From: Roseinatronobacter domitianus
GTDB lineage: Bacteria; Pseudomonadota; Alphaproteobacteria; Rhodobacterales; Rhodobacteraceae
Direction of reading: 5' to 3'
DNA length: 64,000 nucleotides
Assembly (NCBI RefSeq): GCF_023336755.1
Contig: NZ_JALZWP010000012.1
Span: 20,118 to 84,117, forward strand
Below are positions 26,011 to 34,039 of this stretch, one piece after another. The notes beneath the pieces are model-generated. The model searched no databases and was not told the origin of the DNA. It saw nothing but the letters and a program-made list of their open reading frames with translations. The position numbers and the translations under genes were made by a program. Within the stretch, counting starts at the first letter, position 1. Each line of letters begins with the position of its first letter.

Positions 26011-26220
26011 ATGCACCTCTCTGAACATGACCGCGAAACCCTGTTGAAAACCCTGACCGCTAAGGATCCAGCGATTATTCAGGCACGGATGGCGAATGCC
26101 CTGCTCCTGCTAGCGGAAGGGCTGAGCACGGAAGACGTTGCGGGTCTTCTCTATCTGGACGAGGCGAGCGTCGCCGGATGGCAGGCTCTGTTCTTTAAAC
26201 GGAGCCCGAAGGCGGCGTGA
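26011..26220 (+). CDS. Small helix-turn-helix protein, IS630-like N-terminus
   Basis: About 69 residues starting MHLSEHDRETLLKTLTAKDP; the frame also allows a GTG start at 25969. LLLAEGLSTEDVAGLLYLDE followed by SVAGWQALF is a helix-turn-helix resembling the N-terminal domain of IS630/winged transposases. No catalytic domain follows, so it may be a transposase remnant or a small stand-alone regulator. It lies between the broken DUF192 gene and the tacAT pair. No clear ribosome site supports either start. Confidence 0.45.
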   Translation: MHLSEHDRETLLKTLTAKDPAIIQARMANALLLLAEGLSTEDVAGLLYLDEASVAGWQALFFKRSPKAA

Positions 26221-26286
26221 GGCCCACAGAAGGTTGTATTGCGTTTTGCGCTACAGCGGGCCATATCTCTATCAAGGAGAGACGCC

Positions 26287-26586
26287 ATGATCAGCCCCGC
26301 CGAACGTAAGGACCACCCGATCTCGATGCGTCTGCCCGAGGCGGATGTCGCGATGATTGACCGCGCTGCGGGCCTGCGCGGTCGGTCCCGGACCGACTTC
26401 GTGCGTGAGGCCGCCGTGCGAGCGGCCGAGGAGGTCGTCATGGAGCAGGCGTTGATCAGGATGAGCTCGGAAGGCTTCTCTCAGTTTATGGACGTGCTGG
26501 CGCGCCCTGTCGCGCCGGTCCCGGAGATGGTGCGTGACCTGAAGCGGCCCGCGCCCTGGGAGCCTGGCTACACGTCCAAGGGATGA
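26287..26586 (+). CDS. tacA: DUF1778 antitoxin (TacA-like)
   Basis: A 99-residue protein from the ATG at 26287 with AAGGAGA upstream; the frame opens earlier at 26239 but lacks such a site. The N-terminal ribbon-helix-helix (ISMRLPEADVAMIDRAAGLR, then RSRTDFVREAA) is typical of DUF1778 antitoxins. The C-terminal tail (about 65-99) should wrap around the toxin. It would neutralise the GNAT toxin gene that starts 3 nt after its stop and repress the pair's own promoter. Confidence 0.9.
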   Translation: MISPAERKDHPISMRLPEADVAMIDRAAGLRGRSRTDFVREAAVRAAEEVVMEQALIRMSSEGFSQFMDVLARPVAPVPEMVRDLKRPAPWEPGYTSKG

Positions 26587-26589
26587 TCT

Positions 26590-27099
26590 GTGAGCCTGTC
26601 AGCCCCTGAGCCGCTCACCGCGGCGCATGACGTTTCGGCATTCTCCTGCGGGAAACCTGTTCTGGATCATTGGCTGAAGGCGCGTGCGCTGTCCAATCAG
26701 CAGAAGGGGTTCACAGCCGTTCTCGTGGTTCACGAAGCCGAACGCGTGGTCGGCTACTACGGCCTCGCGCCGATGGCCATAGTTCCCGCCGCGCTGCCCC
26801 GCGCGATCCGGACGGGCCAGCCCCCAAACCCGGTTCCCTGCATCCTGCTCGGCCAGCTTGCGACAGATGCTGGGTGGGCGGGGCTGGGGATTGGGACCGG
26901 TCTTGTGAAGCATGCCCTTCAACGATGCGTTGAGGCGGCCGCCTTGATTGGGGGCAGGGCCCTGATCGTTAACGCCGTAGATGGGGACGCGGCTGCGTTT
27001 TGGAAGCGGCGCGGGTTTGAGGTGTCTAGAGACGATCCCATAGTCCTATTCCGATCGATCGGCGACATCGCAGCCTCTCTGCGTGAAAGCAGTGCCTGA
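26590..27099 (+). CDS. tacT: GNAT acetyltransferase toxin (TacT-like)
   Basis: A 169-residue GCN5-related acetyltransferase with a GTG start after AAGGGA. FSCGKPVLDHWLKARA and VVGYYGLAPM are TacT-family hallmarks; ILLGQLATDAGWAGLGIG holds the acetyl-CoA pyrophosphate loop (about residues 85-105). TacT-type toxins acetylate the amino group of charged tRNAs and block translation. The position of the catalytic Tyr in many relatives (FY before the GF motif) reads FWKRRGF here, so catalysis may differ. It forms a toxin-antitoxin pair with the gene before it and helps keep the replicon. Confidence 0.88.
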   Translation: MSLSAPEPLTAAHDVSAFSCGKPVLDHWLKARALSNQQKGFTAVLVVHEAERVVGYYGLAPMAIVPAALPRAIRTGQPPNPVPCILLGQLATDAGWAGLGIGTGLVKHALQRCVEAAALIGGRALIVNAVDGDAAAFWKRRGFEVSRDDPIVLFRSIGDIAASLRESSA

Positions 27100-27181
27100 A
27101 GTCTCTGGGAGTCGTTGGGACCTGATGTTTCCCGATCATGTTGTGTGACCGGCATCGCTATCTGACGCGTTATTGGCACCG

Positions 27182-27763
27182 CTATTTGGCTGTTGGGCCT
27201 TCGGTGACACCGTTGGCTGCGCGGACGTAGCTGTAGAGGGTGGGCTTTGAAATCCCCATCATGGCGCAGATCCGGCTGATGGGCGTCTGACGTTCGTTGT
27301 ATAGACGTACGGCGAGGGCGCGCTTGTCTGCGTTGAGCGCGGGGCGGCGTCCACCCGTTCGTCCCCGGGCCCGGGCGGCTGCGAGGCCGGCTTGGGTCCG
27401 ATCGCGGATCAGGGTGCGCTCAAACTCTGCTAGTGCACCGAAGATGTGGAAGGTCAGCTTGCCGGTGGGCGTCGTGGTGTCGATCGCTTCGTGCAGGGAG
27501 CGCAGGCCGATCTCGTGCTCGTCGAGGTAGCTGACCCAGGCAATGAGGTCCTTGAGCGACCGGCCGAGCCGGTCAAGTCGCCAAACGACGAGCGTGTCGC
27601 CTCCACGGAGGATGTCCTTGAGTTGCACGAGGCCCGGACGGGCGGAGGCCGCACCGGACATCCTGTCGACGATTACCCGTTCACAGCCCGCGGCCTCAAG
27701 AGCGTCGTGTTGCAGATCGAGGTTCTGGTCATGTGTGGACACCCGCGCGTATCCGATCAGCAT
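27182..27763 (-). CDS. Serine resolvase (TniR-like)
   Basis: A 193-residue resolvase/invertase. The start MLIGYARVSTHDQNLDLQ carries the catalytic Ser (residue 9), and WRLDRLGRSLKDL and FERTLIRDRTQAGLAAARAR complete the catalytic domain and the E-helix. The C-terminal HTH (ISRICAMMGISKPTLYSYVR) binds DNA. It lies just inside the left end of the transposon, where Tn5053-type elements keep tniR, so it probably resolves cointegrates. Its upstream region, where a res site would sit, ends at the IS427-type insertion 31 nt away. Confidence 0.88.
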   Translation of the reverse strand: MLIGYARVSTHDQNLDLQHDALEAAGCERVIVDRMSGAASARPGLVQLKDILRGGDTLVVWRLDRLGRSLKDLIAWVSYLDEHEIGLRSLHEAIDTTTPTGKLTFHIFGALAEFERTLIRDRTQAGLAAARARGRTGGRRPALNADKRALAVRLYNERQTPISRICAMMGISKPTLYSYVRAANGVTEGPTAK

Positions 27764-27793
27764 GGGAGGCGCCGTTCACATCGGCGGAACTTA

Positions 27794-28634
27794 GGGTCTG
27801 TGGACATTCATCGTGAAGCGATGATGGTAGCTGCGAGATGCCAGTTGGCAGCATAGCTAGACGCTGTCTTTTCGTATCGGGTTGCTATGGCTCTGAATTC
27901 CTTGATCTTTGCGAAGAAGTTTTCGATCAAGTGCCGCCACTTGTAGGCATGTTTATCATAATCGCGTAGGAACTTGCGGTTCGCTTTTGGTGGGATAATC
28001 GCGCTGGCACCGCGCGCATCGAGTTCTGCGAGGAGCCAATCGGTGTCGAACGCTTTGTCGGCCAAGAGAGCATCGAAGGCCATGCCATCGATGAGCGGTT
28101 CCACGCCCTTCATGTCGTGAGCCTGACCGGGCAGAAGAACGAAGTTGGCCAGGTTTCCGAGCGCGTCGACCAAAGCAACAATCTTGGTGGTCAATCCGCC
28201 ACGCGAGCGTCCGATGGCTTGATTTTGAGTCCCCCTTTTGCGCCGCTCGCCTTTTGGTGAGCCTGAACGATCGTGCCGTCGATCATTGCGTATTCGAAAT
28301 CGGGAGTGCCGCTGATTTCTTTGAAAATTCGTTCGAATACGCCACTCTCAGCCCATCTGCGAAACCGTCGGAAAACGCTGTTCCAGTTGCCGAAATCAGC
28401 AGGCAGGTCACGCCACGGTAACCCAGTCCGCACACGCCATAGAACTGCTTCCAGAAACAGACGATTATCCTTGCCCGTCGCACCTGCATCGCCCTGCTTG
28501 CCAGGCAAGTGTGGCGCAAGAAGGACCCAGACCTCATCTGTCAACACAAACCGCTCTTCATTCATTCAAACCTCCATTTTGGAAGCTTGAATCAGAAATC
28601 AGGCAGGTTGGGAATCCTGAATGTCCACAGACCC
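27794..28634 (-). mobile_element. IS5-family (IS427-type) insertion sequence
   Basis: An 841-bp element. TAGGGTCTGTGGACATTCA at the left (27792-27810) is the exact complement of the right end (28618-28636), counting the TA duplication at 27792-27793 and 28635-28636. It carries one transposase in two overlapping frames. It lies between tniR and tniA, within the transposon. Confidence 0.88.
27808..28565 (-). CDS. IS5-family transposase, two frames joined by -1 frameshift
   Basis: The first frame (28565-28191, 124 residues: NEERFVLTDEVWVLLAPHLP, LPWRDLPADFGNWNSVFRRF, then MIDGTIVQ with the first Asp) has the DUF4096-like start. The second (28194-27808, 128 residues: ALVDALGN, DKAFDTDWLL, then the Glu region HLIENFFAKIKEF) has the rest of the DDE core. 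The frames join through AAAAGGGGGA near 28228-28240, a classic -1 slippery run. Normal termination yields the first frame alone. Both frames look undamaged. Confidence 0.88.
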
Positions 28635-30081
28635 TAGTAGATGGGTAAGGAACTCGTTTGTTCATATCGTTTCCTGACGTAGATTGATTTACTGTGTTTT
28701 CTTACTCGCAGATCCGTTATTCTTCAATCTGAAGGGAGGTGGTGCGCCATGGGCAAACAAACCGACGTTTCCTTGCCCGCCAACGGGCGGACTGAGGCCA
28801 TAATCCGCTTCGAGGTCCTGCGCCCTCATCTGGAGGACAACGTGCCGCTCGCGCGTGCGGCCGAGGCGGCGGGCGTACCTATCCGTACCGCGCGGCGCTG
28901 GCTCGTACACTTCCGGCAAGACGGCTTGGCGGGCCTTGCCCGGAAGGAGAGAGCCGACCGAAGCCGGCGCCGATTGCCCGAAGACCTGGTGCGAATGGTG
29001 GAGGGCATGGCGCTCGCCCGACCGCCGCCTTCGGCCGCCACGATCCACCGGCGCTTGTTGGAGATCGCCCCGGAACGGGGGTGGCCAGTTCCTGCCCCAC
29101 GCACGGTGCGTGCGATCATCGCCTCCCTCGATCCGGCGATGCGCACGCTCGCACATCATGGACCGGCCGCCTACAGGGACCGCTACGAGCTGATCCACCG
29201 CCACCGAGCCAAGCGGCCCAACGCGCTCTGGCAGTGCGACCACACCGAACTGGACATTCTTGTCGTGACACCGGGTCGGCAACCACTGCGCCCTTGGCTG
29301 ACACTGGTCCTTGATGACCATTCCCGCGCCATCGCGGGGTACAGCCTACTCACCGACGCGCCTTCGGCAATAAACACCGCGCTTGCGCTGCGGCAAGCCA
29401 TCTGGCGCAAGGGTGATCCGGACTGGCCGGTCTGCGGAATTCCTGACGTGCTCTATGTCGACCACGGGACCGACTTCACCAGCACGCATATCGTACAGGT
29501 GGCTGTAGACCTGCGGATGCGCCTCGTACATTCCACCGTTGCCCGCCCCCAAGGGCGGGGGAAAATCGAGCGCCTCTTCGGAACCATCAACACTGAACTG
29601 CTGACTGACCTCCCCGGTCGCCTCGTGGGTGGCAAGCCTGTAACCACGCCGCGCCTGACGCTCAGCGACCTTGACGCCGCCGTTCGCGCGTTCATCGTTG
29701 AGAACTACAACACACGGCCCCACCCTGCGACCGGCGCGACCCCAAACGCCGCCTGGACTTCGGATGGCTGGCTACCGCGCATGCCCGACCGGCTTGAAGA
29801 TCTTGATGAACTGCTCGTTCTGGTCGCGCGCCCCCGCGTGGTCGGGCGCGACGGCATCCGTTTCGGCGGGCTGCGCTACCTCGATCCTACGCTCGCCGCT
29901 TTCGTGGGAGAACGCGTCACCATCCGCCACGATCCGCGCGACGTGGCTGAAATCCAAGTCTACCACCGCGATCGCTTCCTGTGTCGTGCCATCAACGCCG
30001 AGCACGCGGATCAGACCGTGTCCCTACGCGATGTACAAGCTGCTCGCCGTGCACATCGGAGAGCTCTGCGGGCAGGGATTA

Positions 30082-31456
30082 GAGAAACGCGCGAAAGTTG
30101 GTGATGCCCTGAGGGGCGGCATATCATGGCGGTGTCGAAGCGCCGTCAATTCTCAGCCGAGAAAGGGATATGCCACATGTCAGACGATACCATCGCCACA
30201 CTGCCCGATCCATCCGGATTTTCTCCGGATCCGCTGACCGAGATTATTCGGGACGGGGCGCGCAAGCTGATCGCGCAGGCGATCGAGGCGGAACTGGCCA
30301 CGCTGCTGACCGCGTTCGCCGACGATAAGCTGGAAGACGGCCGTGCCCGGCTGGTGCGCCACGGTCATCTCCCGGAGCGGGAAATTCTGACCGGGGTCGG
30401 CCCTGTTGCCGTGACGGTGCCGCGTGTGCGAGATCGGGGTGCTGGCGACAACAATGTCACGTTCACGCCCAGCATCCTGCCGCGGTATCTGCGCAAGGCA
30501 AAGTCGGTCGAGGAGCTGCTGCCGTGGCTGTATCTCAAGGGTGTGTCGACCGGCGATTTCACGGAAGCCTTGGAGGCGTTGCTTGGCCCGAACGCCAAGG
30601 GCCTGTCCGCCAAGACCGTCACGCGGCTGAAGGCTGACTGGTGGACGGATTATGAGGCTTGGCAGAAACGCGATCTTGGCGCGCGGCGGTTTCTCTACAT
30701 CTGGGCCGATGGGGTCTACTTCAAGCCGCGGATGGCTGAGGAAAAACAATGTGTTCTGGTGATAGTGGGCGCTGATGAATACGGCCGCAAGGAGTTGCTG
30801 GCGATGACCGACGGCTTCCGCGAAAGCACACAAAGCTGGCGCGAGGTGCTGCTCGATCTCAAACGCCGTGGCCTGAAACAGGACCCCAAGCTGGCGATCG
30901 GCGACGGCGCGCTCGGGTTCTGGACGGCTCTGCGCGAGGTGTTCGCCACGACCAGGGAACAACGGTGTTGGCTCCACAAGACCATGAACGTGCTCAATGC
31001 GCTGCCGAAATCCGTGCAGGCCAAGGCGAAAGCACATCTGCACGACATCTGGCAGGCCGAGACAAAGGCCAAAGCCAACACCGCCTTCGATTTCTTTGTC
31101 GAAACCTACGGCGTGAAATGGGACAAGGCGGTGGCCAAGCTGGTCAAGGACAGGGATGCGCTGCTGACCTTCTACGATTTCCCGGCCGAGCAATGGAAAC
31201 ACATCCGGACGTCAAATCCGATCGAGAGCACCTTCGCCACCGTCCGACATAGAACGAAACGCACCAAGGGCTGCCTCAGCCGAAAGACCGGTCTGGCCAT
31301 GGCGTTCAAGCTGATGATGTCGGCGCAGAAGAAATGGCGCAAACTCGACGGCCAGAACCGCCTGCCTGAAATCATTGAAGGGGTTGAGTTCCGCGACGGC
31401 CTCCGCCAACTTCAAACCGCCGCCTGATCAAGCGTCACCAACTTCTGCGCATATCT
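30082..31456 (+). mobile_element. IS256-family insertion sequence
   Basis: A 1,375-bp element within tniA, flanked by the exact 9-bp direct repeat CAGGGATTA (30073-30081 and 31457-31465). Imperfect terminal inverted repeats of about 26 bp share GAAGTTGGTGAYGC-type inner sequence at both ends. The intact duplication shows direct insertion. Confidence 0.92.
30177..31427 (+). CDS. IS256-family (mutator) transposase
   Basis: A 416-residue transposase from the ATG at 30177, after GAAAGGGA; the frame opens at 30126 but that part lies near the inverted repeat. Mutator-family marks: ILPRYLRKAKSVEELLPWLY, YIWADGVYFKPR (first Asp), LAIGDGALGFW (second Asp), QRCWLHKTMNVLNALPK and NPIESTFATVRHRTKRTKG, which holds the catalytic Glu. 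It is complete and probably active; it would act on the ends at 30082 and 31456. Confidence 0.93.
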   Translation: MSDDTIATLPDPSGFSPDPLTEIIRDGARKLIAQAIEAELATLLTAFADDKLEDGRARLVRHGHLPEREILTGVGPVAVTVPRVRDRGAGDNNVTFTPSILPRYLRKAKSVEELLPWLYLKGVSTGDFTEALEALLGPNAKGLSAKTVTRLKADWWTDYEAWQKRDLGARRFLYIWADGVYFKPRMAEEKQCVLVIVGADEYGRKELLAMTDGFRESTQSWREVLLDLKRRGLKQDPKLAIGDGALGFWTALREVFATTREQRCWLHKTMNVLNALPKSVQAKAKAHLHDIWQAETKAKANTAFDFFVETYGVKWDKAVAKLVKDRDALLTFYDFPAEQWKHIRTSNPIESTFATVRHRTKRTKGCLSRKTGLAMAFKLMMSAQKKWRKLDGQNRLPEIIEGVEFRDGLRQLQTAA

Positions 31457-31583
31457 CAGGGATTAACCAACGCATCGCTGCCGTCTCGGCCAAACCGGAC
31501 GCTCGCGGCAGCGCAGATATAGAACTCCCATCCCCACGCAAACAGCGGCACCCCCGTCTCAAGATCTATCGAGAGGAGTGAGT

Positions 31584-32435
31584 ATGCCCACCGTCGCGTT
31601 CGACTGGATAAGCACGCTGCGCGGTCCCGACCGTATGCCCGGCTTCATCGCAACCCGCGAGCATCGCCGCTTTGTCGAGTTCGCAGGCGCAGTGCGCCGT
31701 CAACGCATGATCGGTCTGTGCTTTGGGCCCGCAGGTGTAGGAAAGACATGGTCGGCGCGCCGGTATTCCCATTGGAATCGGATCGAGCCATTCCTCTTGG
31801 AATGGGGCCCGCGGGATGCGTCCGGCGCGCGTATCCATACTATGGCGGCGAGTAGTCGAACTGTCTTCTACACGCCTGCTGTCGGTGGGGGTCTCAAGCA
31901 GATAAAGGACGACCTGAATTTTCTCGCCGTCCGCATGGGCTTCTGCATCAGTGCCGGCCTTGCGCTGAAAGACGCGTCGGTGGATTCTATGTGCATTACC
32001 CCCATAGAGCTGTTGATCGTGGATGAGGCCGAGCGGCTGAACGTTACCGCGCTCGAATACCTGCGCGACTTTTACGATCGCGCTCCCATAGGGCTTGTCA
32101 TCATCGGGATGCCGGGGATCGAGAAACGGCTTTCACGCTACCCGCAACTCTATAGCCGTGTAGGCTTTGCCCACGAGTACCAGCCTCTTCAGGGCGAGGA
32201 ACTGGCCTTCGTGCTCCGCCGCCATTGGAAGAGGCTTGGCCTGGCGCTCAACGCCGACGACTTCACGGACGATCGCGCCATCGCGGTCGTCGCCCGCATC
32301 ACCGGCGGAAACTTCCGCCTGCTCCAGCGCCTGTTCAGCCAGATTGAACGCATCCTCACCGTCAACGAGATGACCACCATCACCGAGGACGTAGTCGACG
32401 CCGCTCGATCCACGCTTGTCATCGGGGCCAACTAA
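31584..32435 (+). CDS. tniB: TniB-like AAA+ ATPase
   Basis: A 283-residue ATPase. The ATG at 31584 is chosen because GAGGAG lies 7 nt upstream; a GTG at 31578 would overlap the tniA stop. Walker A is GPAGVGKTW (about residues 47-55) and Walker B LLIVDEAERL (about 143-152), then IIGMPGIEKR. Such proteins (TniB/TnsC/MuB-like) pick target DNA and activate the DDE transposase. No tniQ gene follows, unlike Tn5053, so the element belongs to a simpler branch. Its stop lies 38 nt before the right end of the transposon. Confidence 0.85.
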   Translation: MPTVAFDWISTLRGPDRMPGFIATREHRRFVEFAGAVRRQRMIGLCFGPAGVGKTWSARRYSHWNRIEPFLLEWGPRDASGARIHTMAASSRTVFYTPAVGGGLKQIKDDLNFLAVRMGFCISAGLALKDASVDSMCITPIELLIVDEAERLNVTALEYLRDFYDRAPIGLVIIGMPGIEKRLSRYPQLYSRVGFAHEYQPLQGEELAFVLRRHWKRLGLALNADDFTDDRAIAVVARITGGNFRLLQRLFSQIERILTVNEMTTITEDVVDAARSTLVIGAN

Positions 32436-32531
32436 CGTTGCCAAAACCGTGCCAAATATCGGTGCCGGTCACAGGCAGGGGGGGGTGTTTCGGGATTCCC
32501 TATTTAACAGTATTCGGGTAAACTGTTCACT

Positions 32532-33137
32532 ATGTCTGAAATGCGCCTCCATGACCCCGCCGGAAACCGGCTCTATCTGAACGCCGAAGAGCGCGCAGCC
32601 TTCCTCGCCGCGGCCCGGCGCCAGCCCGCCCGCGACCGAACCCTGTGTGAAGCGCTTCACTGGACCGGGTGCCGCCCGTCCGAGCTCCTGGAGATCACAC
32701 CAGCCCGGGTTGATCTCTCCGGCGGGACCATTGCGGTCAGGTCTCTGAAGAAACGCAAGGATGCCTCTGGCAGCGCCAAGATCGTGTTCCGGTCCGTGCC
32801 GGTCCCGCCCGAGTTCCTCGATACGCTGAACACCGCCCATGGCGTGCGCGAGTCCCAAGCGTCTCGTAAGAAATCAGCTCTGCCGATCTGGCCCTTGAGC
32901 CGCGTGCGTGTTTGGCAGATCGTGAAACGGGTTATGATCGAGGCCAGACTTCCTGATGCGCCGCATCGCAGCCCGAAGGGCCTCAGGCACGGGTTCGGCG
33001 TTCACGCCACTGTCCAGGGTGTCCCGCTGCATATGCTCCAACGCTGGCTCGGCCATGCACAGCTCAGTACCACCGCGATCTATGCGGATGCGGTCGGGAA
33101 AGAAGAACAATATATTGCAGCGCGGATGTGGGGGTAA
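32532..33137 (+). CDS. Short tyrosine recombinase/integrase
   Basis: A 201-residue catalytic domain with no N-terminal arm-binding domain. Visible: WTGCRPSELLEI with the first Arg, SPKGLRHGFGVHA at the HxxR box (with Lys in place of the usual first His), and RWLGHAQLSTTAIYADA with His/Trp box and the nucleophile Tyr near residue 186. Small recombinases of this sort occur on alphaproteobacterial plasmids and may resolve dimers or move cassettes. It lies 59 nt outside the transposon's right end and may precede the WGR gene in one transcript. Confidence 0.85.
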   Translation: MSEMRLHDPAGNRLYLNAEERAAFLAAARRQPARDRTLCEALHWTGCRPSELLEITPARVDLSGGTIAVRSLKKRKDASGSAKIVFRSVPVPPEFLDTLNTAHGVRESQASRKKSALPIWPLSRVRVWQIVKRVMIEARLPDAPHRSPKGLRHGFGVHATVQGVPLHMLQRWLGHAQLSTTAIYADAVGKEEQYIAARMWG

Positions 33138-33139
33138 AG

Positions 33140-33355
33140 ATGGACCTAACGTGGATCGACCCACCCAGCAATGCGCGCCGATTCTACCGGATGGAAATTG
33201 TACCAGGCCTTTTTGGGGACTGGTCGCTCATTCGAGAGTGGGGCCGGAGCGGCCAGGCTGGCCAGGTTCGGGTCGATTGGTTCGACACCGAAGCCGCCGC
33301 GAAGACTGCGCGGTTCAACATCCAGATGCAGAAGGCGAAGCGGGGCTATGATTGA
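33140..33355 (+). CDS. Stand-alone WGR-domain protein (copy 1)
   Basis: A 71-residue protein whose ATG follows a GGGGG run. Nearly all of it is a WGR domain: ARRFYRMEI, then LIREWGRSGQAGQVRVDWF and KTARFNIQMQKAKRGYD. In larger proteins (PARPs, some helicases) WGR binds DNA or RNA ends. Here it stands alone, starts 2 nt after the integrase gene stops, and has a related copy at 33769. It could be a nucleic-acid-binding helper for recombination. Confidence 0.85.
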   Translation: MDLTWIDPPSNARRFYRMEIVPGLFGDWSLIREWGRSGQAGQVRVDWFDTEAAAKTARFNIQMQKAKRGYD

Positions 33356-33768
33356 TCTTCTGCCACATGGAAAAAGCAGAAGTCAGTCGTGGCTCTGACA
33401 TGGCTTATTTGACTTCTAGAGGCTGCATCACATATTCGTGATTACCAGTGGGTGGGCTTGGGGAGGAGCCCACCAATTGGTTGGCGGATCGTTTGTTGCG
33501 GACCTTGCGATCTGCGGTGTCCATTAGCGCCCACCCGAACGATCCGCCTCGCTAAGAGCTCTTATGGAGGTGGATACCGGTAGGAGGGCGAGATCGTATC
33601 ATAAGGCCTTCTCCCTGATCTTTGCCCAGTGATATTCGCCTGTGAGAAGGATGTGCGCCCAACTTGCGCGCGCTCATCGGGGTCTGAAACCGCAAGGTCT
33701 TCCTTCATGAAGTGCTGGATCGACCGCGAACCACCTGATATTATCTACGAATAGAGATGAGGTGCATC
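33356..33768. other. Gene-free DNA with a degenerate Tn3-type inverted repeat
   Basis: No gene is supported here. At 33567-33607 a stretch reading GGTGGATACCGGTAGGAGGG... and ending ATCGTATCATAAGGC is a diverged form of the 40-bp end of the Tn3-family transposon at 43264-47056. It suggests an older insertion, or a lost transposon arm. Confidence 0.6.
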
Positions 33769-34029
33769 ATGCCGGACTGCGGCGGCCAATTTGAGGTTTT
33801 CCCGACCGATCTGCACCTGCGGCGGATTGATCCGGTCCGGAATGCCCGCCGTTTCTACAAAATGTCCGTCCAGCGCGATCTTTTTGGCTGCGCATCATTG
33901 ATCCGCGTCTGGGGCCGGATCGGAACCCGCGGCCGCCAGATGATCGATACCTATCCGGATGAGGGCATAGCGGTAAACGCGCTGATGGATTTAGCGAAAG
34001 AGAAGCGCCGCCGCGGGTATGCGCTCTAG
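33769..34029 (+). CDS. Stand-alone WGR-domain protein (copy 2)
   Basis: An 86-residue protein from the ATG at 33769 after GATGAGG; an upstream in-frame Met at 33757 is less likely. The WGR domain spans about residues 15-85 (ARRFYKMSVQRDLFG, LIRVWGRIGTRGR, AKEKRRRGYAL). It resembles copy 1 at every key position, so the pair arose by duplication and then diverged. Function unknown; stand-alone WGR proteins may bind nucleic acid ends. Confidence 0.85.
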   Translation: MPDCGGQFEVFPTDLHLRRIDPVRNARRFYKMSVQRDLFGCASLIRVWGRIGTRGRQMIDTYPDEGIAVNALMDLAKEKRRRGYAL

Positions 34030-34039
34030 GGGCTTTAGT

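Larger units (their letters stand above)
28749..31581 (+). pseudogene. tniA: TniA-like DDE transposase split by an IS256-family insertion
   Basis: Codons run from the ATG at 28749 (after GGGAGG) to 30081, then resume at 31466 to the stop at 31579-31581. Removing the IS and one 9-bp duplication restores a 482-residue protein without frameshift. N-terminal HTH domains (about residues 30-130) are followed by a retroviral-type core: WQCDHTELD (Asp163), YVDHGTDF (about 237) and GRGKIERLF (Glu274), then a Mu-type beta-barrel. As it stands, the frame ends early at 30104 and loses only the last ~38 residues, so partial activity cannot be excluded. Confidence 0.88.
27144..32473. mobile_element. Tn402/Tn5053-like transposon (tniR-tniA-tniB) with two nested IS
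   Basis: The ends are inverted repeats: TGTGACCGGCATCGCTAT from 27144 and, on the opposite strand, TGTGACCGGCACCGATAT ending at 32473, with the TGT...ACA termini used by TnsB/TniA-type transposases. Repeats of GGCAYCGCTATYTG follow inside the left end (27151 and 27175), and GGCAC-type units inside the right end, as transposase-binding sites. Inside lie a serine resolvase, TniA and TniB-like genes, and no passenger genes. No 5-bp target duplication is seen at the present ends. Confidence 0.7.

Noticed and set aside
30180..31202. A 340-codon minus-strand frame opposite the IS256 transposase
   Set aside because: Antisense shadow of a well-matched transposase.
27144..32473. Integron or antibiotic cassettes in the Tn402-like element
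   Set aside because: No intI, attI or attC-like sites and no resistance genes between the ends.
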